In this document: positions 1 to 6,397 of the stretch, piece by piece
Layout of the letters: every line of letters starts with the position of its first letter
How positions within the stretch are numbered: position 1 is the first letter of the stretch
Position numbers and translations under genes: made by a program
Notes under the pieces: model-generated
The model's database searches: none
Seen by the model: the letters and a program-made list of their open reading frames with translations, nothing else
What the model was told of the DNA's origin: nothing
From: Candidatus Arcticimaribacter sp. UBA7428
GTDB lineage: Bacteria; Bacteroidota; Bacteroidia; Flavobacteriales; Flavobacteriaceae
Direction: 5' to 3'
DNA: 6,469 bases
NCBI GenBank assembly: GCA_002477625.1
Contig: DLQQ01000025.1
Location: forward strand, 4,234 to 10,702

Positions 1-9
1 TTGTAAAAA

Positions 10-49
10 TGCAATAATCTTTTAGACTGTTGCAATAAAATAGACTAAA
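10..49 (-). terminator. Candidate weak terminator hairpin downstream of the purF-like gene
   Basis: Bases 21-31 and 39-49 can pair over 11 positions with one A-A mismatch and one G-T wobble, leaving a 7-base loop. The hairpin begins about 22 bases after the purF stop when read on the minus strand, a good position for a transcript end. The following minus-strand sequence is T-rich but has no clean run of T until about bases 5-9, so intrinsic termination would be weak. The same stretch also reads as two imperfect direct copies of TGCAATAA(n)TAGACT at 10-28 and 31-46, so the folding may be incidental. The remaining bases of this left edge show no open gene. Confidence 0.35.
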
Positions 50-71
50 TGCTGATTTATCGGTCGAACGG

Positions 72-1967
72 CTAATAAGCCCGTTCTGATTTACCTTCGT
101 AGAAATTCATAAATGCACGATTCACTACGCGATTTCCTCCTGGGGTTGGATAGTTTCCAGTAAAATACCAATCTCCTGAGCTTTCTGGACAGGCTGCATG
201 TAAACTTTCGATTCCTTGATATATGATTTTGACCTCTGCCTTTAGGCTAGGGGCCGACAACAGAAAGGAAATCTTATCAGAAATCTCCTCAACACTGAAC
301 GGATGGTAGAGCGCTCGAACATGATTCGACACCTCTTCTCCGTATACTTCTTTAGAAGCGATACAGTTTTCATAGATCGCATCTAGAGTCTGTTTCAACG
401 TTCCGCGATCTTCGTGCAGCGCTAATGCAGCTTGGAAGGCTATGAAGTCCTCCAGTTTAGCCATATCAATACCATAACAGTCTGGATAACGAATCTGAGG
501 AGCACTAGAAACCACAATGATCTTTTTGGGGCCAAGTCGGTCAAGCATTGTTAAAATACTTTGCTTTAGCGTTGTTCCCCTAACAATACTGTCGTCGATA
601 ATAACCAAATTGTCGGTTGGCTTTACAATTCCGTAGGTAATATCATAAACATGAGCTACCAAATCATTCCGACTCGAATCAGAAGTTATAAAAGTTCTTA
701 GTTTCGCATCTTTAATTGCAATCTTTTCTATCCTCGGATTTAACTTCAACAATTCCATGATGCGATCGCGATCGATGGGTGATTTATCTATCTCTTTGGA
801 TATCTGACTCTTTAGGTGATTTTGTGCTTCACCAACCAAACCATAAAAGGAAGTTTCGGCTGTATTGGGTATATAAGAAAATACCGTATTCTCAATATCG
901 TGGTTGATATTTTCTAAAATCTTTGGGAAAAGGAGTTTTCCTAATTCCTTTCTTTCTTTGTAAATAGAAGCATCACTCCCTCTAGAAAAATAAATGCGTT
1001 CGAATGAACAGGCGCGTTTCTCCAAAGGTTCTAAGACCTCTTGGATGGATGTTTCACCAGACTTTTTGATGATGATAGCACTTCCTGGGGTTAATTCTTT
1101 GATTTCCTCTAAGGGCACATTAAATACCGTTTGAATCACAGGTCGCTCTGAAGCAACCACAACAATTTCATCATCTTCATAAAAGAAAGCGGGGCGAATA
1201 CCAGCCGGATCTCTCAAAACAAAGGCATCACCATGTCCGAGCATTCCCGCCATTGCATAGCCACCATCCCAGTTTTTTGCTGCCTTTCGTAAGAATTTTG
1301 CAATATTCAAACGCGCTGCAATTAGAGGAGAGGCCTGAAATTTATTATATCCTTCTTTTTTTAATTTTTTATAAATTTTAGCAACCGCATCATCTAAAAA
1401 ATGACCGATTTTTTCCATCACTGTAATGGTATCTGCGCGTTCTTTGGGGTGTTGACCTAACGAAATAAGATTATCAAAAAGCTCATTTACATTAGTCATA
1501 TTGAAATTTCCAGCAACAATTAAGTTTCTGTGCATCCAATTGTTCTGTCTCAAAAATGGATGAACACTCTCGATACCGTTGTTTCCAAAAGTTCCATAAC
1601 GAACATGACCTAACATCAACTCGCCAAGATAAGGTACGTGTTGTTTCAACAGATCGGTATCATGCTCAATCTCGGGTTTTTCGTCGATCGTATTTTGAAT
1701 ACGCGAACTGATCTGATTAAAAATATCTTGAATGGGTTGTTTTTCACAAGAGCGAACACGACTGATGTATCGTTCTCCGGGCTCCATATCGAATTTAATA
1801 CTAGCAAACCCTGCACCATCTTGACCTCGATTGTGCTGCTTTTCCATCATCAAATACATCTTGTTGATACCAAACAAAGCTGTACCGTACTTTTCTTGAT
1901 AATAAGACAAGGGCTTTTTGAGACGCATTAAAGCTATTCCGCACTCGTGTTTGATGGCATCACTCAT
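72..1967 (-). CDS. purF: Amidophosphoribosyltransferase homologue, long Bacteroidota-type (purF-like)
   Basis: PurF catalyses the first committed step of purine synthesis: glutamine plus PRPP gives phosphoribosylamine. It is cytosolic. The N-terminal class II glutamine amidotransferase (Ntn-type) domain starts with CGIA at Cys9, so residues 1-8 would be a removable propeptide. QHNRGQDGAG (44-53), GHVRYGTFG (120-128), AGNFNMTN (152-159), Asp179 and DPAGIRP (253-259) align with PurF glutaminase motifs, but some differ from the classic QHRGQDAAG, HVRYPT and HNGNLTN forms. The C-terminal phosphoribosyltransferase domain has FSRGSD (327-332), RTFI (424-427), the PRPP loop VIIDDSIVRGTT (455-466) and RYPDCYGIDM (493-502). 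At 631 residues it is well above the roughly 470-510 of classic PurF; extra length lies around 60-115, 340-420 and the C-terminus. I see no CxxC pair like that of the iron-sulfur PurF type. The ATG start overlaps the kinase stop as ATGA, implying coupled translation. Family membership is clear; whether it is the cell's main PurF or a specialised paralogue cannot be decided here. Confidence 0.9.
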   Translation of the reverse strand: MSDAIKHECGIALMRLKKPLSYYQEKYGTALFGINKMYLMMEKQHNRGQDGAGFASIKFDMEPGERYISRVRSCEKQPIQDIFNQISSRIQNTIDEKPEIEHDTDLLKQHVPYLGELMLGHVRYGTFGNNGIESVHPFLRQNNWMHRNLIVAGNFNMTNVNELFDNLISLGQHPKERADTITVMEKIGHFLDDAVAKIYKKLKKEGYNKFQASPLIAARLNIAKFLRKAAKNWDGGYAMAGMLGHGDAFVLRDPAGIRPAFFYEDDEIVVVASERPVIQTVFNVPLEEIKELTPGSAIIIKKSGETSIQEVLEPLEKRACSFERIYFSRGSDASIYKERKELGKLLFPKILENINHDIENTVFSYIPNTAETSFYGLVGEAQNHLKSQISKEIDKSPIDRDRIMELLKLNPRIEKIAIKDAKLRTFITSDSSRNDLVAHVYDITYGIVKPTDNLVIIDDSIVRGTTLKQSILTMLDRLGPKKIIVVSSAPQIRYPDCYGIDMAKLEDFIAFQAALALHEDRGTLKQTLDAIYENCIASKEVYGEEVSNHVRALYHPFSVEEISDKISFLLSAPSLKAEVKIIYQGIESLHAACPESSGDWYFTGNYPTPGGNRVVNRAFMNFYEGKSERAY

Positions 1968-2905
1968 ATGTTTTTTTGTTTTTCATTCCACTCAAAACTA
2001 GTCAAGGTCCTGAATTGTTCGATTCGATCGTTAATAGCGTCAGAAGTTACCTCTAATAATGCTTTTACTCCGAATTGTTCAACGGTAAAAGAAGCCAAAA
2101 CCGAACCGTATATAATCCCCATTTTCAGGGTTTCGAAGTCTATTTTGTCTGCCTTGGAGAGAATTCCAGAAATACCCCCTGCAAAGCTATCACCTGCACC
2201 GGTAGGATCTATTACTTGTTCAACTGGGAATGCTGGAGCAATGAATATTTTTCCTTCTCCAAAAAGCATAGCCCCGTGTTCCCCTTTCTTAATAATTACA
2301 TATCGAGGGCCCATGGCATGTATCTTCTCTGCTGCTTTTACAAGAGCATGTTCTCCGGAAAGTTGTCGAGCTTCCTCGTCATTTATTGTAATCAAATCTA
2401 CTTTAGCAATCACCTCGTTCAGTGTTTCTAAAAAATGATCCATCCAAAAATTCATGGTATCTAGAACTACGAACTTAGACTTACCTGTCATCTGATTCAG
2501 TGCAGTAAGTTGAACTCCAGGATGCAAGTTGCCAATCATCATTACTTCTGCATCACGGTAGTGATCGGGTACATTTGGGGTGAAGTTTTCGAGAACATTT
2601 AATTGCGTATCAAGCGTGGTTCGGCTGTTCATATTATCGTGATAACGACCACTCCAAAAGAATGACTTTCCACCCGCCACTTGTTCTACTCCTGTGGTAT
2701 TGACATCTAAGTCTTTTAAAATTTTAAGGTCACTAGCTTCAAAGTCATCTCCGATAACTGAAACTAATCCACAATCAATATTAAATTTTGAACTTGCAAG
2801 AGCAATATAAGTTGCAGCTCCTCCTAAAATTCGATCAACCTTATCAAAAGGGGTCTCGATTGCATCGTAGGCCATGGTACCCACAACTAGTAATTTGTTC
2901 TTCAT
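1964..2905 (-). CDS. PfkB-family carbohydrate/nucleoside kinase
   Basis: This is a 313-residue cytosolic kinase of the PfkB/ribokinase family, which phosphorylates sugars or nucleosides with ATP. The family hallmark DPTGAGDSFAGG lies at 233-244, with Asp239 as the expected catalytic base and the GAGD segment as anion hole. The N-terminal glycine pair of the substrate site is GGAATY (28-33). TINDEEARQL (173-182) and IKKGEHGAMLF (205-215) fit the nucleotide-binding half. The length is normal for the family. The substrate cannot be read from sequence. Its 4-base overlap with the purF-like gene and nearness to purN make a purine nucleoside or ribose-type substrate an attractive but unproven guess; ribokinase, fructokinase or adenosine kinase-like activity all remain possible. 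The ATG at 2905 is chosen because the first beta strand (KLLVVGT) follows directly and the next in-frame Met (residue 11) would delete it. A perfect TAnnTTTG element ends 4 bases upstream. Confidence 0.9.
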   Translation of the reverse strand: MKNKLLVVGTMAYDAIETPFDKVDRILGGAATYIALASSKFNIDCGLVSVIGDDFEASDLKILKDLDVNTTGVEQVAGGKSFFWSGRYHDNMNSRTTLDTQLNVLENFTPNVPDHYRDAEVMMIGNLHPGVQLTALNQMTGKSKFVVLDTMNFWMDHFLETLNEVIAKVDLITINDEEARQLSGEHALVKAAEKIHAMGPRYVIIKKGEHGAMLFGEGKIFIAPAFPVEQVIDPTGAGDSFAGGISGILSKADKIDFETLKMGIIYGSVLASFTVEQFGVKALLEVTSDAINDRIEQFRTLTSFEWNEKQKNI

Positions 2906-2909
2906 AGGA

Positions 2910-2917
2910 CAAAGATA
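2910..2917 (-). promoter_or_regulatory. Bacteroidota-type -7 promoter element before the PfkB kinase
   Basis: Read on the minus strand the bases are TATCTTTG, an exact match to the phylum's TAnnTTTG -7 consensus. Only TCCT separates it from the kinase ATG, so transcription would begin at or next to the start codon. A TTTG that could act as the -33 element lies at 2943-2946, giving a spacer of 25 bases, somewhat longer than the usual 17-23. It sits in the 54-base gap after rnhA and would allow the kinase and purF-like gene to be transcribed apart from purN-rnhA. Confidence 0.5.
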
Positions 2918-2959
2918 AAACTTCTTTTGGGCTTCTCTAGTGCAAAAAAGATTTTAGTG

Positions 2960-3436
2960 CTATTTCTTAGATTCTTTTTCAAAAAAAACATCTTTTACTT
3001 TACTTCCATTCTTTGCTGCATTTACAGCAAGTCGGTCACAGCGCTCGTTTTGGGGGTGGTCATTGTGTCCTTTTACCCATTGAAAGCGAACATTGTGAAG
3101 GGCGTAAATTGTTAAGAACCGTTCCCATAAATCAGGGTTTTTCTTGCCTTTAAAGTTTTTAGCCTTCCAGCCAAAAACCCATTTTTTTTCAACCGAATCA
3201 ATCACGTATTTAGAATCAGAAAAAACAACCACATCCATCGGTTGTTTTTTGAGGGTCTCTAGACCCACAATCACCGCTAAAAGTTCCATGCGGTTATTAG
3301 TTGTATATTCAAAACCTTGAGCGTACTCTTTAAAGTATTGCTTCCCGACCAGCTCGATGATGATGCCATAGCCTCCTGGACCGGGATTCCCTAATGCCGA
3401 ACCATCGGTGTACATATGTATTTGAGCAGTCGCCAT
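2960..3436 (-). CDS. rnhA: Ribonuclease HI
   Basis: This cytosolic endonuclease cuts the RNA strand of RNA-DNA hybrids and so removes R-loops and primer RNA. The 158-residue protein is about the length of E. coli RNase HI (155) and shows the complete active site: Asp11 in YTDGS (9-13), Glu51 in NNRMEL (48-53), Asp74 in FSDSKYVID (72-80), His124 in VKGHNDHP (121-128) and Asp134 in NERCDRLA (130-137). The Trp- and Lys-rich stretch at about 85-107 matches the basic protrusion that grips the hybrid in E. coli-type enzymes. No N-terminal hybrid-binding domain is present, so it is the bacterial HI type and not the eukaryote-like H1. The start lies 5 bases after the purN stop, so it is almost certainly co-transcribed with purN. 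No Shine-Dalgarno sequence is evident. Confidence 0.96.
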   Translation of the reverse strand: MATAQIHMYTDGSALGNPGPGGYGIIIELVGKQYFKEYAQGFEYTTNNRMELLAVIVGLETLKKQPMDVVVFSDSKYVIDSVEKKWVFGWKAKNFKGKKNPDLWERFLTIYALHNVRFQWVKGHNDHPQNERCDRLAVNAAKNGSKVKDVFFEKESKK

Positions 3437-3441
3437 AATAT

Positions 3442-4008
3442 CTAATGTGTTAAAAGTTGCTCAATAATTAGGGGAAAGTGTTTGTGTTCTAACTGATGAA
3501 CCTTTTGTGCAATTGAATCTGCTGTATCTGCTGTCTCAACTCCAACTTGGGCTTGAAAGATAACCCCGCCTTCGTCGTAATGCTCGTTAATGTAATGAAT
3601 TGTAATGCCCGTATGCGCATCTCCAGATTCTTTTACAGCTCGGTGGACATGCGCTCCATACATTCCCTTACCTCCGTATTTCGGGAGCAAGGCTGGATGT
3701 ATGTTTATGATTTTATTTGGGAATGTTTGAACAAGTGACACTGGTATTTTCCACAAAAAACCAGCTAATACGATCAAATCAGGTTCTTCCGTCAGCAAAA
3801 AATTTAAAACGACATCAGACTCAAAAGATTCTTTATCCATCCACAAACAGGGTACACCAAACCGCTTTGCATGTTCAAAAACGCCTGCTTGACGGTTATT
3901 AGAAATGATACTGGAAACTTCTATTTTAGTGGAAGAATCAAAGTGTCGCATGATCGCTTTAGCGTTAGAACCATTCCCGGAAGCTAGAATTACAATTTTT
4001 TTTGACAT
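3442..4008 (-). CDS. purN: Phosphoribosylglycinamide formyltransferase (GAR transformylase)
   Basis: PurN transfers a formyl group from 10-formyltetrahydrofolate to glycinamide ribonucleotide, step 3 of de novo purine synthesis, in the cytosol. The 188-residue length is normal for a one-domain bacterial PurN (E. coli 212). Visible motifs are the GAR phosphate loop ASGNGSNAKAI (9-19), NIHPALLPKYGG (102-113) with catalytic Asn102 and His104, TGITIHYI (133-140) and catalytic Asp145 in HYDEGGVIFQ (143-152). These correspond to Asn106, His108 and Asp144 of the E. coli enzyme. It is the first gene of the leftward run, followed 5 bases later by rnhA, and diverges from acpP. The ATG at 4008 directly precedes the beta1 strand KKIVILAS, which fixes the start. 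The leader is A/T-rich without a Shine-Dalgarno site. Confidence 0.96.
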   Translation of the reverse strand: MSKKIVILASGNGSNAKAIMRHFDSSTKIEVSSIISNNRQAGVFEHAKRFGVPCLWMDKESFESDVVLNFLLTEEPDLIVLAGFLWKIPVSLVQTFPNKIINIHPALLPKYGGKGMYGAHVHRAVKESGDAHTGITIHYINEHYDEGGVIFQAQVGVETADTADSIAQKVHQLEHKHFPLIIEQLLTH

Positions 4009-4021
4009 AATTTTAATAATA

Positions 4022-4029
4022 CAAAATAA
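4022..4029 (-). promoter_or_regulatory. Possible -7 element for purN
   Basis: On the minus strand the bases are TTATTTTG, one mismatch from the TAnnTTTG consensus of Bacteroidota. It ends 13 bases before the purN ATG, giving a predicted leader of only about 10 bases. I found no TTG at the expected -33 distance, so the assignment is weak. Confidence 0.3.
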
Positions 4030-4135
4030 CGCATAATCCCCTAATCATAAAAGGAAATAGACCGCTACCTGAAAAAAAAGAGTTAAAAAAAAATCAATTT
4101 ACCAGAGTTAAGTGATGTTATCCTCTAAAGTTTTT

Positions 4136-4143
4136 TATTTTTG
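4136..4143 (+). promoter_or_regulatory. Bacteroidota-type -7 promoter element for acpP-fabF
   Basis: The bases are TATTTTTG, an exact match to TAnnTTTG. The predicted start of transcription is near 4147, leaving an A-rich leader of about 27 bases before the acpP ATG. No exact TTG -33 element is visible at 17-23 bases upstream; the A-tracts at 4072-4093 may help as upstream activating sequence. Placement before a normally highly expressed gene supports the call. Confidence 0.6.
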
Positions 4144-4173
4144 CCTTTGAAACAAAATTAAAACCATTTTATT

Positions 4174-4407
4174 ATGTCAGACATTTCATCAAGAGTTAAA
4201 GCTATAATTGTAGACAAATTAGGCGTTGACGAAAACGAAGTAGTTACTGAAGCAAGCTTTACGAATGATTTAGGCGCAGATTCTTTAGATACTGTAGAGC
4301 TTATTATGGAATTTGAAAAGGAATTTGATATCCAAATTCCAGATGATCAAGCAGAAAACATCGCTACTGTTGGTCAAGCTATTCAATACATCGAACAAGT
4401 TAGTTAA
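4174..4407 (+). CDS. acpP: Acyl carrier protein
   Basis: AcpP carries growing acyl chains as thioesters on a 4'-phosphopantetheine arm during type II fatty acid synthesis in the cytosol. The 77-residue acidic protein has the ACP signature [19 protein letters not shown] (33-51), with Ser37 as the attachment site for phosphopantetheine (Ser36 in mature E. coli AcpP). The acidic helix II after the serine is the docking surface for enzymes such as FabF, which is encoded 11 bases downstream. Length, the acidic composition and the C-terminal [12 protein letters not shown] segment are all typical of primary-metabolism ACPs and not of polyketide-dedicated ones. The ATG is the only sensible start and is preceded by an A-rich leader and a consensus -7 promoter element. 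Confidence 0.97.
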   Translation: MSDISSRVKAIIVDKLGVDENEVVTEASFTNDLGADSLDTVELIMEFEKEFDIQIPDDQAENIATVGQAIQYIEQVS

Positions 4408-4418
4408 AACTAAAACTT

Positions 4419-5669
4419 ATGACTCCAAGACGAGTAGTTGTTACCGGACTGGGGGCATTAACACCTATTGGAAACACCCTTCCTGAGTTTTGGGAAGGTC
4501 TTGTTTCTGGTAAAAGCGGTGCAGCCCCGATCACCTATTTCGACCCTTCAGAATTCAAAACAAAATTCGCGTGTGAATTAAAGAACTTTAATGTTCTTGA
4601 ATTTATGGATCGCAAAGAAGCAAGGAAACAGGATCGGTTTACGCAATATGCACTTGTAGCAACACAAGAAGCTGTTGAAGATGCTGCTTTACCCTTAAAC
4701 ACCCTCGACAAAGATCGTGTAGGTGTTATTTGGGGTGCTGGGATTGGTGGACTAGAAACCTTTCAGAACGAGGTTTTGAATTTTGCTGAAAACGATAAAA
4801 AACCACGATTCAATCCGTTTTTTATTCCCAAAATGATCGCGGACATAGCTCCGGGATTAATTTCTATTAAATATGGATTTAGAGGACCAAACTTTGCAAC
4901 TGTATCTGCATGTGCTTCATCAGCAAATGCCCTTATTGATGCGTTAAACTACATCCGACTAAACCATGCCGATATTATTGTTGCCGGCGGCTCAGAAGCT
5001 GGTGTTACCTATGCCGGAATTGGCGGTTTTAATGCCATGCATGCGCTGTCTACTCGTAACGATGACCCACAAACGGCTTCTCGTCCGTTCGATAAAAATC
5101 GAGATGGCTTTGTACTCGGAGAAGGTGCTGGCTCCCTTATTCTAGAAGAATATGAACACGCCAAAGCCCGAGGTGCTAAAATTTATGCAGAACTTGTTGG
5201 AGGTGGTCTTTCAGCAGATGCTCATCACATGACCGCGCCACATCCGGAAGGAATTGGAGCGATTAATGTAATGAAAAACTGTTTGCGAGATGCTAACCTA
5301 AAACCTGAAGACGTTGATATAATCAACATGCACGGAACCTCAACTGGACTTGGAGATATAGCTGAGTCTAAAGCAATCAAAAAAGTTTTTGGAGAACATG
5401 TGTATTCGATGAACATCAATTCGACTAAATCCATGACGGGCCACTTACTCGGAGCAGCTGGAGCGATTGAAGCCATAGCCTCTATTATGAGTATTCAAAA
5501 AAATATTGTACCCCCTACCATTAATCACGAGACAGCTGATGAAGAAATAGATCCTAAGATCAATTTCACTTTTGGAAAAGCACAAGAAAGAGAGGTAAAG
5601 ATTGCTTTATCCAATACTTTTGGGTTTGGAGGACACAATGCTTGTGTGATATTCAAAGAAATTTCTTAA
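4419..5669 (+). CDS. fabF: Beta-ketoacyl-ACP synthase II
   Basis: FabF condenses malonyl-ACP with acyl-ACP to extend fatty acids by two carbons. The 416-residue protein matches the usual length of about 410-415. The thiolase-fold catalytic set is complete: nucleophile Cys165 in VSACASSANAL (162-172), His305 in NMHGTST (303-309), Lys337 in NSTKSMTGHLLGAAG (334-348) and His342 in the same motif. The gatekeeper loop GFGGHNA lies at 402-408, with Phe401 just before it (Phe400 in E. coli). Residue 310 is Gly in HGTSTGLGD, where Pro is most common (HGTSTPLGD). An ATG 11 bases after the acpP stop and the pairing with acpP point to a shared transcript. The adjacent acpP and the FabF-type loop support primary fatty acid synthesis over a polyketide role; FabB-like chain specificity cannot be excluded by eye. 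Confidence 0.97.
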   Translation: MTPRRVVVTGLGALTPIGNTLPEFWEGLVSGKSGAAPITYFDPSEFKTKFACELKNFNVLEFMDRKEARKQDRFTQYALVATQEAVEDAALPLNTLDKDRVGVIWGAGIGGLETFQNEVLNFAENDKKPRFNPFFIPKMIADIAPGLISIKYGFRGPNFATVSACASSANALIDALNYIRLNHADIIVAGGSEAGVTYAGIGGFNAMHALSTRNDDPQTASRPFDKNRDGFVLGEGAGSLILEEYEHAKARGAKIYAELVGGGLSADAHHMTAPHPEGIGAINVMKNCLRDANLKPEDVDIINMHGTSTGLGDIAESKAIKKVFGEHVYSMNINSTKSMTGHLLGAAGAIEAIASIMSIQKNIVPPTINHETADEEIDPKINFTFGKAQEREVKIALSNTFGFGGHNACVIFKEIS

Positions 5670-5677
5670 TTTGGAAT

Positions 5678-6397
5678 GTGAAATTCATTCCAAAAATATG
5701 GTCTAAAAAACCTGCAGACCATCTTCTCTTTGTAAGACTAAAAAAAATATTGGGTTATACACCCAGTAATAAGGCTGTTTATAGGGCTGCGTTTACGCAC
5801 CGCTCGATGAACATCAAGGATACAAAGGGCATTCCCTTGAACTTTGAACGCCTAGAGTATTTAGGAGATTCTATTCTAAGTACCATTGTTGCACGCTACC
5901 TATTCGAAGAACTACCCAGTGCCAACGAAGGGGAATTAACTCGAATGAAATCGAAAATAGTCAGTAGGGACAAACTCAATTTTATCGGTAAAGAAATGTG
6001 TCTTTTGGATCTTTTGGTTTGCAGCGGAAAAAAAGATGGCTTTGGAGATGACATTTACGGGAACATCCTCGAGGCTCTCATCGGCGCAATATTCGTAGAC
6101 AAAGGGTATGAAAAGTGTAAAAAAATTCTACATATTATTTTCTTTAAACCCTATATCGAACTGAATACGCTTGAAAACGAAGTTGTTTCTTACAAAAGTT
6201 TACTGATCGAATGGAGTCAGAAAAACAAAGAAAATTTAGTTTTCGAAACAGAAGCTGACAGCGGTATGGATCCCAACATCAACTTTTATTGTAAAATAGT
6301 GCACAATGACAAAGTGTTGTCGAAATCGCGAGACATCTCCAAGAAGAAGTCTGAAGAAAGAGCTGCAAAAAAAGCGGTTCGGATTTTAAAGCTTTAG
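5678..6397 (+). CDS. rnc: Ribonuclease III
   Basis: RNase III cuts double-stranded RNA, chiefly to process rRNA precursors and structured mRNAs. From a GTG at 5678 the protein is 239 residues. AFTHRS lies at 38-43 and the family signature ERLEYLGDSIL at 57-67, giving catalytic Glu60 and Asp64. The second metal site is YGNILEALIGAIFVDKG (127-143) with Glu132, but Asn129 stands where E. coli and Aquifex have Asp. A double-stranded RNA-binding domain follows, about 170-237, ending in the basic SKKKSEERAAKKAV (221-234). An alternative TTG start at 5642 would add 12 residues and overlap fabF by 28 bases. I prefer GTG because it lies 8 bases after the fabF stop and yields an N-terminus (MKFIPKIWSKK) like the basic starts I recall for flavobacterial homologues; the other nearby ATGs are out of frame. 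The gene is probably co-transcribed with acpP-fabF. Confidence 0.92.
   Translation: MKFIPKIWSKKPADHLLFVRLKKILGYTPSNKAVYRAAFTHRSMNIKDTKGIPLNFERLEYLGDSILSTIVARYLFEELPSANEGELTRMKSKIVSRDKLNFIGKEMCLLDLLVCSGKKDGFGDDIYGNILEALIGAIFVDKGYEKCKKILHIIFFKPYIELNTLENEVVSYKSLLIEWSQKNKENLVFETEADSGMDPNINFYCKIVHNDKVLSKSRDISKKKSEERAAKKAVRILKL

Larger units (their letters stand above)
4009..4173. promoter_or_regulatory. Divergent promoter region between purN and acpP
   Basis: This 165-base gap separates the two divergent transcription units and contains no open gene. It is strongly A/T-rich, with A-runs at 4072-4079 and 4085-4093 and a T-run at 4131-4136. It must hold the promoter for purN leftwards and the promoter for the acpP-fabF unit rightwards. 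No clear operator palindrome or riboswitch-like structure was found by eye. Confidence 0.75.

Noticed and set aside
763..774. A perfect 12-base palindrome, CGATCGCGATCG, resembling a protein-binding site or repeat element
   Set aside because: It falls inside purF and simply encodes the Asp-Arg-Asp-Arg run at residues 399-402 with repeated GAT CGC codons.
1638..1931. A 97-codon plus-strand open frame opposite the purF N-terminal region
   Set aside because: It overlaps the conserved glutaminase domain in antisense and shows no domain; it is best explained by codon composition.
1947..2438. A 163-codon plus-strand open frame opposite the PfkB kinase
   Set aside because: It is fully antisense to a gene with clear family motifs, its Cys/Ser/Pro-rich product has no recognisable domain, and it has no promoter-like signal. 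It is a shadow frame.
2927..3115. A 62-codon plus-strand frame with a hydrophobic, Phe-rich start that looks like a membrane peptide
   Set aside because: It is mostly antisense to the Lys/Glu-rich C-terminus of rnhA; Lys codons read backwards give Phe-rich sequence, so the hydrophobicity is an artefact.
5225..5476. An 83-codon minus-strand open frame opposite fabF
   Set aside because: It is antisense to the FabF active-site region, with no motif or upstream signal.
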